In this document: positions 57,245 to 64,000 of the stretch, in pieces
Layout of the letters: each line of letters begins with the position of its first letter
Numbering within the stretch: the first letter of the stretch is position 1
Source: Laccaria trichodermophora
Lineage: Eukaryota > Basidiomycota > Agaricomycetes > Agaricales > Hydnangiaceae
Length of the DNA stretch: 64,000 bases
NCBI GenBank assembly: GCA_018417955.1
Contig: JACTVC010000031.1
Span: forward strand, 372,001 to 436,000
Reading direction: 5' to 3'
Made by a program: the position numbers and the translations under genes
Notes under the pieces: model-generated
Told to the model about the DNA's origin: nothing
What the model saw: the letters and a program-made list of their open reading frames with translations, nothing else
The model's database searches: none

Positions 57245-59929
57245 AATTCTTAGATCTCGAAGCTGAAGTATCAGAGGCGGAAACCGATGATGAGAATGAC
57301 GGCAACGAAGGTGTGTATCATACATTGTAATGATAGTACACTTCTAATTCTTTTCAAGGTGATCTTATCAACGACGGTGAAGACATTGATGAGTCGATCT
57401 TGGGAGATGCGCACCGCAACCTTCTTCGCGAAGCGTTGATGCCATCCAATGATGACGTGTTTTGGGAAAGCTTTCTCGAGTGCGTCACGGCTCATCAACG
57501 TATTGCAGAAGAAGAGGTTCAAGATATTGGAAAGGCGTCTTTATGGATGGTGCTTGTCAAGGTAACACTAATCTAATCTTTGAATCTCATGTTTGTAATG
57601 ACTTTCTACTTAGCCTGGATATGAGGAGCGGATAGTCTGTCGAGTCCATCAGCGGCTCATGGACCCTAGGTTTCCTGCGCGGTTTCGACCCCCAGCGGTC
57701 TTTGGCTGGAAAGCTCTACCTGGTAGAGTGTTTTTTGAAGGTGGTTCAGAGGAAATGATTCGACAAGTCTGTAATGGCATACCCAACGTGATGCTCTCAA
57801 AGACTTTCCACATACCCGATCCCAACCCCTCCATCTTCAATGTTCCGGATACCTTTCGGCCAAAGCCTCATTCATGGGTTCGACTGCACTGTGGGATCTA
57901 CAAAGGAGATCTCACCTTCATTCGGGAGGTTCACCCCTATCCCACCTTACTCATCAACCTCCTTGTGGTACCACACATTGATTATGACCCACCTGCCGCC
58001 AAAGTCAAAGGAAGCCGGCTTATCGCATATGAGGAAAGAAATGATGAGACGGACGACAAGTTCGCAGCAACCTACAAGCCCGATCGCAAGCTAAATAGAA
58101 GAGCTTCAGCACCAGGGCGGCCTCGCCAAGCCCTCTTCAATCCAATGCTGGCAAAGCAACGGTTTCATTGGGCCTTTCAAGAGTGCAACAGCTTGTCTTT
58201 ATTCCACGGAGTATTGTACGATGCTGACAGATATGCATATTTCTCGGAAGTCAACACGGATTGGTACACTGCAGAAGATGTAGTACCGACATCGAGGGAA
58301 TTCAAACTTTTTAGTGCCTGCTCGGACATTCCTCTTAACGTCCAACAGCACACGATGGCGAGAATGTCAGCCAGGATCCTTCAGATAGGCGATGGGGTGA
58401 AAATCACTCACGGAGATTCGAGGGGGCTTTTTGGAATGATTGAGGATATAACGGAGAACGAAGCCATCATCTCTTTAACAATGGAGGATGTAACAACTAC
58501 CATACCCTTTTCGTCCCTTCGAAAAGATCTCAAAGTAGGGGACGAAGTCTGCATTCTTTCGGGAGACCATGAGGGTGTTATGGGTTGGGTAGTGAATGGA
58601 GATGACGACTATGTGTGCGTCTTTAATGACAGGACCAGTACAGAGGTAAATGTCTTGCTTTTTATTATATTATACTTCTTCTAACATTCTGTCATCCTTT
58701 AGATAGAGGTATCTCTGGGGATTGTCCAGTTCTTCACCTCCCCCTTTGTCTTCGGAACAGAGTCCTCAGATTTAAAAGCTCCCTTCACAGATGCGCAAAA
58801 GCGTGTCATGAAGGGGGACTCCAATAGTCATCTTGTAGGAAAACAAGTAATGGTCACCAAGGGGGATTTTAGAGGTTACCGAGGCAGAATAAAAAGCACG
58901 GTTGGTGAAAAAAGGGTCTTCGTCGAGCTCAAGGCGCGCCTCCAAAGCCCACAAGTTTTTGACATCAGTTCTCTACACATCACACTGGATGCAAGCCACA
59001 TTAACTTGAAGCAAATCATTGTAAAGAAATTGTAAAGAAATTTCAAATAATTTTACTGTAACAATGTCTGAAAGATAGTAAAGTTGTTGTGACTTTTCTT
59101 TAACAAACAACAGTATTATATAAGGAAAAATTACAATAATTTTACAATTTTTCAGACATTGTTACTGTAAAATTATTTGAAATTTCTTTACAATTTCTTT
59201 ACAATAATTTGGTCCAAGTTAATGTGGCTTGCGTCCAGTGTCATGCAAGTCCCTTATCTTATTTTCTGAAATCGATGCTAATCAACTTCCAGCACTGATG
59301 AAAGGCTTCAGGCTCCCAGGCCTTGAGAGGTTCTCACCAATTTTACTTACCCACTTGGACCAGCGCCTCCGCCTGGTACTCTGGCAGGCTTTTTGTTCCC
59401 TGGTTACCCCTTGCCAGATCCACAACCCTCAGTCACATATCCTGCTCCTTTCCTTCCACAGACTCCGGCCATTGCAGGGCCATCTACTCCGCTTCCTAAC
59501 TTGGAAGATATCCCAATGACCCCAGCTTGGAACCCAAGCTCACAAACCCCCTGCCGTGGTGATGATGGTAATTATGTTTCTGATTCTGATTCAAAGTCAA
59601 TAGATACTGACACAATTGTGGCAGCCTCTTCTCCGTATTGGCTCAAAGACAGCTGCTTTGCCACCATGAGACTGAGCCTTCGTCTCATCAATACCAACCC
59701 TAATTTCCATAACAGCCAGCACGAAGATAAGTGCAGGGAGTTCAAGGGAGTCGTCGGAGATGTGGTCAAGGTTCAACTCGGTTACAAAGTGATTGAAGTG
59801 CCATTTCCATACTTAATACCTGAACGGCCGGAGTGCAAAGGCCAAGTCGTTACTGCGTTTGACAGCCCACATAGACACAGTTTAGGATTAAGGAGTTTGG
59901 TGAAGAGGTCTGTGGCTGCTCGATTTTGA
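57245..59929 (+). pseudogene. Spt5-like (NGN-KOW) gene carried by the hAT element, interrupted
   Basis: Readable exons are about 57252-57310, 57359-57561, 57614-58645 and 58703 onward, with introns of 48-57 bp; upstream exon(s) are unresolved. After an acidic start (EVSEAETDDENDGNE, DGEDIDESILGD) an NGN domain reads WMVLVKPGYEERIVCRVHQR then VFGWKALPGRVFFEGGSEE. KOW motifs follow (WVRLHCGIYKGDLTFIREV; VGDEVCILSGDHEGVMGWV; GKQVMVTKGDFRGYRGRI; FKGVVGDVVKVQLGYKVIEVP), and a Pro-rich linker precedes the last. This is the architecture of Spt5, the elongation factor that with Spt4 clamps RNA polymerase. Two lesions break it: a 258-bp MITE (58983-59240) that ends the frame at 59035, and a TGA near 59325-59327 where RPREVLTN would be expected. 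Removing the MITE and a GC-AG intron (donor GCAAGT just right of it) rejoins the frame. Confidence 0.8.
58983..59240. mobile_element. 258-bp CACTA-like foldback MITE inside the Spt5-like gene
   Basis: The element starts CACTGGATGCAAGCCACATT and ends with its near-perfect reverse complement; inverted arms of about 95-100 bp face each other around a short AT-rich centre. It is flanked by TCA at 58980-58982 and 59241-59243. CACT-type ends and a 3-bp target duplication suit CACTA/EnSpm (CMC) MITEs. Excision restores a codon-phased exon that runs into a GC-AG intron. The arms contain repeated GTAAAGAAATT motifs. Confidence 0.75.
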
Positions 59930-60314
59930 AATCAACAACACTTTTGAGAAAGGTTGATGTCAAAATTGCCACCAATCTACTGGTAGTGACCCGAGACACC
60001 CAGCGATAAAATACCTTAGATAAATTTTAAATACCTTAGGAAGACTTTTCTTGTGTATTTTATGCATATCTCAATGGCAAGGCGTATACTATTGACCTTA
60101 ATGCAAGACCCGTGAGTCTTGAGATGACTGAATGAATGAACTTAGACAATCACTATTTATGACCAGCTTAGCCAGCTCCCAGCCGGCTTCTTAGCCGGAG
60201 CTGGAATTAGCCGAGCTGTGGGAGTCATCACTCGGCAGCTCTGGCTGGGCTTCGGCTAAACTTGGCTCAGCTCCTGGCTTCAGCCGACTTTGAGCTGGAG
60301 CAGCGGCAACACTA

Positions 60315-63300
60315 CTCATGAGGGCACTCTCAGATGTAACAGGCCTTGTTGTCTGTTCCTTTGTATTTCGTAGAATTGCCAAAAATTTCCTCTCACTCGG
60401 ATCTTGGCAACCCTCATCTCCGCCACAAGAACAACACTCTCCATCAGCAGTTTAACAATTTACTTTTTTTAGCTTGTGCAAGTGGCTACAAGTGGAAAAA
60501 AGTAGAAAAGCGACAAGATAAAAAGCCCAGTCTGATTTCTAAAAAAGCTGAATTTCTCACTTCTACCAAAAAGGTAAAAAAGTGGAAAAAAGCTGAGAAA
60601 AAGTCAAAGAGAAACCAAAGGGAAAATGATATAAGTTAGTATAACAAGCTAATTCAATTCACACTATACTACGTTTTGTTTCTGCCTATGTGGCAGATTT
60701 ACCTGGCATGATTTGGCTATAGAACAGAAGGATTAGTGATGTGAATGAGCAGAAGAGACACATTAACAGTACCTCTTGCTAATACTTTACGCTCAATCCT
60801 TCACATGGCCCAAAGTTGACAGTGACAGCTGTTTGAAGAAAAGATTGGTACTAATGAACACCCGGAGCTGGGACGCAGCCACAATAGCACAGCGCACTAG
60901 TGACAAGGAGTTAGAAAAGAATAGAGAGTGATGAGATTAACAGGCTTACCATATGCAATGACCTATGGAGGGGAGTGCCCAGCCCCCAAGTTGGTCCATG
61001 AAGATATACCTCAAGGCGGGATGGAATCAAGATGGAACATGGAGTGTGGATGTTGACGTGGAAGTTCAAGTTGGGAAAGCTGGGGTGTGACATGTGACGA
61101 ATCACTTGTTCAACTTGGTCGGAGTCTGAAACGAGTGATGATGACACGTTGACGCTTACCTCGACCTTCCTCTTCCTTTCCCTCATGTGTGCCAACCTCA
61201 AATTATATCCTGCTGCTAGCTGCCGCCTGAGGAGTAGCTTCACGCAGAACTTTGTTTACATTCTCGATGCTGGCTGCTGAGGCTGAGCTTGCCATGGGCT
61301 CAAACTGACATCTGCTGAACCACAGGTCGTCATTGGACATGAATTTGATATGTAGCTCGTATATACCAGCAAGGGGTCCTAGGAGAAAGACAAAGCTAGA
61401 TGGGTCAACATAAACTGTAGTTTTCATCATTTCTCAGTTTGTTACATTTTCAGTAGTATAGCTTCTGAGCTTTTTGGCTTCTTGGCTTGTGGCAAGCAGA
61501 AAAGCTGCTAAAAGCAGAGAAGTAAATTGTTATCTTGCTGATGTCCTTTGGTTATGATACCTCATTTTTCCTGGCTTTCTTCGAAATTCCCTCCAGCACC
61601 CTCCTTCACTACAGCTTTCTGTCGGGAATGGCATCGTCGCTGGTCCGTTTTTTCAGTGCATAATGTTGGGGCTTCTTCGTTTTGTCGTTCGACGTAATAA
61701 TCCATCACTGGTTAGTATGTTTCCGACCTGATGTCATCAGTACTTCTCAGTTTTTCGTTTTGCCTCTATTACTGTCCAATCGTTCCAGATCATAGATGTG
61801 TACAGGCCCATTCTCCATTTTTGCCAAGTCATGAGGTTGCAGCAGGAAAGCTACCCACATATAGCCACTATGGCATAAGTTTTTCAGTTATCAGTCATTG
61901 ATCATCACTGGCTGTGCTTATTTTTTCACCCAGTTCACCCATCTCTCTCTGTCCAAGCAGCTTACGTTCCAAATGCTCATCAAATGCGTAAGAGGTATGG
62001 AGCTCAGCTGTTGAATGCGAACGTACGTCAAGCTTTCCACATTCACCGAGTTGCGTAACCCCCAGATGATCTTTCCGCAAATCTCCATCACAGCCAAGTT
62101 GCAGCTCGGATGATGATATATGGAAAGTTCCCCTGACGATCCTAGACTAGAATCTAGACAAAGAGATGTATACTCCGAGATTTTTACCACAAGAGCTGAG
62201 TGATACCATTTTGCAGGTCTTTCTTCCAGCTTATCCGCTTCTCCGTTTCCTGATCTGTTCGTCTACGCAGTGTCTTTGGAAGTAACACATTCTAATGAAA
62301 AGATTCAAAAGCCGCGACAGGGATGGAAATCATATCTAAGCAAGTGGCATTGCCGCATTTTGGAGATGGCGAATTTTATGAATTTATGCCTTTGCCTTTT
62401 TTGACAGTGTTCGTGACGGTCGTTATTCAGAACACTTTGATTCTTCTGGGAAGGTCGGTGCCACTCCTTTCTGTCACACTTGTCCTCTGAGCCCGAGAAT
62501 AACAACTCTGAGTGTCCTACAAAAATATTGGCTGGAGGTTGTCACCGTTGAGTGCACAATGAGGGACGAGCAGTCAGTTGTCCAAAAATGATAGTACTCT
62601 GACAGTTTAGCAAGCTATTTACTCAGGCCTCAGGAATACCTGTTGGATCACAAATGCGGACACATTTGGGACATAGCCTCCACGCTCGATCCGATGTAGA
62701 ACTTTTATTGTCTCAACTTCGGTGCCGTGAACTAATACTCGTCTGCAGGAGTTCATTTGGGGTGACTGAATAACAGCTGTAGATAATCATCTGGTACAGT
62801 TTAAATAATCAACAGGTTCCGAACAAACACACTTCCTCCGGACGATTTATGACTTCCAGACGAGACGACATTAGGAAAATAATTTCGGATGTGAAAGTCA
62901 AGAAATATAGTAATCCATTTCTTAGATCTAATTTGAATCTTTGCCCCCGTGTAGTGGAGTTTGTTTTCTAGAAGATAAACGTCAGATGCATCACCCACAG
63001 GACTTTCACCTTTTTCCTGTGGAGTGGTTCCAAGGGGTATGTAAAAAATTTGTTTAGTACACGATGTTATATTTTTTGTTTAAGGTCAAATTTGACTGTC
63101 CCCCCCTCCCCTCCCATCCTAATTAGGTATCTATTTCTATTTTAGGTGGTCCCTGAGTTCTATTTATATTGGTGTCCTTCAATGCAACAACAAAATCCAT
63201 CCATCCCATGAGTTTCATGCCAAATAAAGTCTGTCATAACCTCAGGTGTCATACCAAAGCCAATTATCTGGTTGAGAAATTGGTCAAAAAATACCCATCA

Positions 63301-64000
63301 CCATGATAGGTCATGAATTTCTTGAGCTCAAGCATGGGTGGAGCCGTGAGGCATCATAGTTTTGTGCTATTGACATGGTTGCATCTCCACAGAAGCCAAT
63401 TTTTACATTGACTTTGCATGTGTCACGCAATAGCAATTACTCAATGCCGTGCATTCACAGTTTCCATAGTGAGAACATGAAGTTGGACAAGTCAAAGACC
63501 TTTTCCTCCTTTGAGTTGTGTGAGAAAAGGGTAAAAAATGGTTGAAAAATGTTCTAATCATTAACGTCGGCCTTCCAAAGCTGTTGGACAGTATCAACAA
63601 AAAATTCGTTCAAGGCTCAATTGCTCTCCCCCTCCCCCCCTACATCGTGTCCCCCGGCAAATTCCGACATACCCCTTGAGTGGTTCACACCGCAAGGCAC
63701 ACTCTGACGATCATGAAGCTGTGTGGCTGTGCCGTTCGGTAGCTATACACAGATTTTTGTTCTCATGACTTGTCTCATGGTCTCGGTGGCAGCCAACTAC
63801 CGATACTTTCCGTCCCCTCCTCTTTTCCTCTCTGCCCTACTCAGCGCGAGAAATTGACGAAAAGTCCGCCGCCGATTGTAACAAAGTAATCATACAACAC
63901 GGCCTTGCGTCTCATCATTTGACAAGACTTACGAGAGCGCCGCCCTCAGCGCCTAAGAAGTGCTTGGTATCCGAAGCACTGGTATGAACGGTTCCTGTCG
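60315..64000. other. 3.7 kb right of the hAT element; no firm gene
   Basis: A minus-strand stretch at 60940-61430 has coding character: an open frame MKTTVYVDPSSFVFLLGPLAG, a second frame (RRQLAAGYNLRLAHMRERKRK) ending at a good donor GTAAGC, a 46-bp intron, and an exon VEQVIRHMSHPSFPNLNFHV ending at another GTAAGC. I cannot join these to a start or recognise a family. The rest holds polypyrimidine tracts (about 63100-63115 and 63626-63644) and no supportable gene. Confidence 0.4.

Larger units (their letters stand above)
51985..60314. mobile_element. 8.3-kb hAT transposon carrying transposase and an Spt5-like passenger
   Basis: The terminal inverted repeats begin TAGTGTTGCCG at both ends and the element is flanked by perfect 8-bp copies of CTCATGAG (51977-51984 and 60315-60322). 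The 8-bp duplication and TAGTG ends define the hAT superfamily. About 150 bp inside each end are dense GGCTCGGC/CAGCTC/GCCGG-type motifs in both orientations, likely subterminal transposase-binding arrays. On the left is the transposase (minus strand), in the middle short tandem repeats and a long hairpin (55995-56690), and on the right an Spt5-like gene (plus strand). The element is not CpG-poor, unlike the Helitron, so it is younger or less methylated. Because both genes are broken, this copy is probably not autonomous now. Confidence 0.9.

Noticed and set aside
1..64000. tRNA or rRNA genes
   Set aside because: I looked for B-box-like GGTTCGA blocks with a matching upstream arm and found none convincing; a covariance-model search would be needed to be certain.

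Overview
The window looks like nuclear DNA of a filamentous basidiomycete, probably an Agaricomycete. Genes are split by many GT-AG introns of about 49-62 bp. Several products resemble Agaricomycete-restricted families (a DUF6593-like protein, small secreted cysteine-containing protein, TPR-type NLR). The mobile elements (Helitron, large hAT, PIF/Harbinger-like MITEs, solo LTRs) are typical of such genomes. I do not name a species. All exon structures were worked out by eye from splice signals and reading frame.

Layout. 1-7008 is a decayed Helitron (Rep plus PIF1-like helicase) with three elements nested in its coding region: a 762-bp hAT-like element and two solo LTRs. A short-chain dehydrogenase remnant (7600-7828) and the first of two 599-bp PIF/Harbinger-like MITEs (8341-8939) follow. 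9509-14561 is ordinary genic DNA: a small secreted protein, a single-pass membrane protein and a Ser/Pro-rich disordered protein. 14562-19990 has nothing I can support. 19991-21758 holds a DUF6593-like gene and a CCAAT-binding factor subunit (HAP5/NF-YC), then the second MITE (22349-22947). After a poorly resolved stretch, 27745-32342 encodes an NB-ARC/TPR NLR-like protein of about 1,470 residues with a long unrecognised C-terminal region, sitting in a strikingly CpG-poor block. Next come a DNAJC3/P58IPK-like ER co-chaperone (33006-35174), a Ser/Pro-rich protein, an LRR-like protein and a C2H2 zinc-finger protein.

40091-46516 is gene-poor. 46517-48275 is a cyclopropane-fatty-acid-synthase-like gene with an early stop. 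49553-51235 is a small LTR retroelement carrying a single 339-codon ORF. 51985-60314 is an 8.3-kb hAT transposon with perfect 8-bp target duplications. Between its termini lie a broken hAT transposase, a foldback hairpin and a divergently transcribed Spt5-like (NGN-KOW) gene, itself interrupted by a 258-bp CACTA-like MITE. 60315-64000 shows nothing firm.

Two themes link the regions. First, C-to-T decay: seven in-frame TGA codons in the Helitron sit where CGA arginine codons are expected, the two MITE copies differ only by transitions, and the NLR block is CpG-poor although its frame is open. Second, transposons carry or interrupt genes: the Spt5-like passenger inside the hAT element is the most interesting object, followed by the NLR with its unusual C-terminus.
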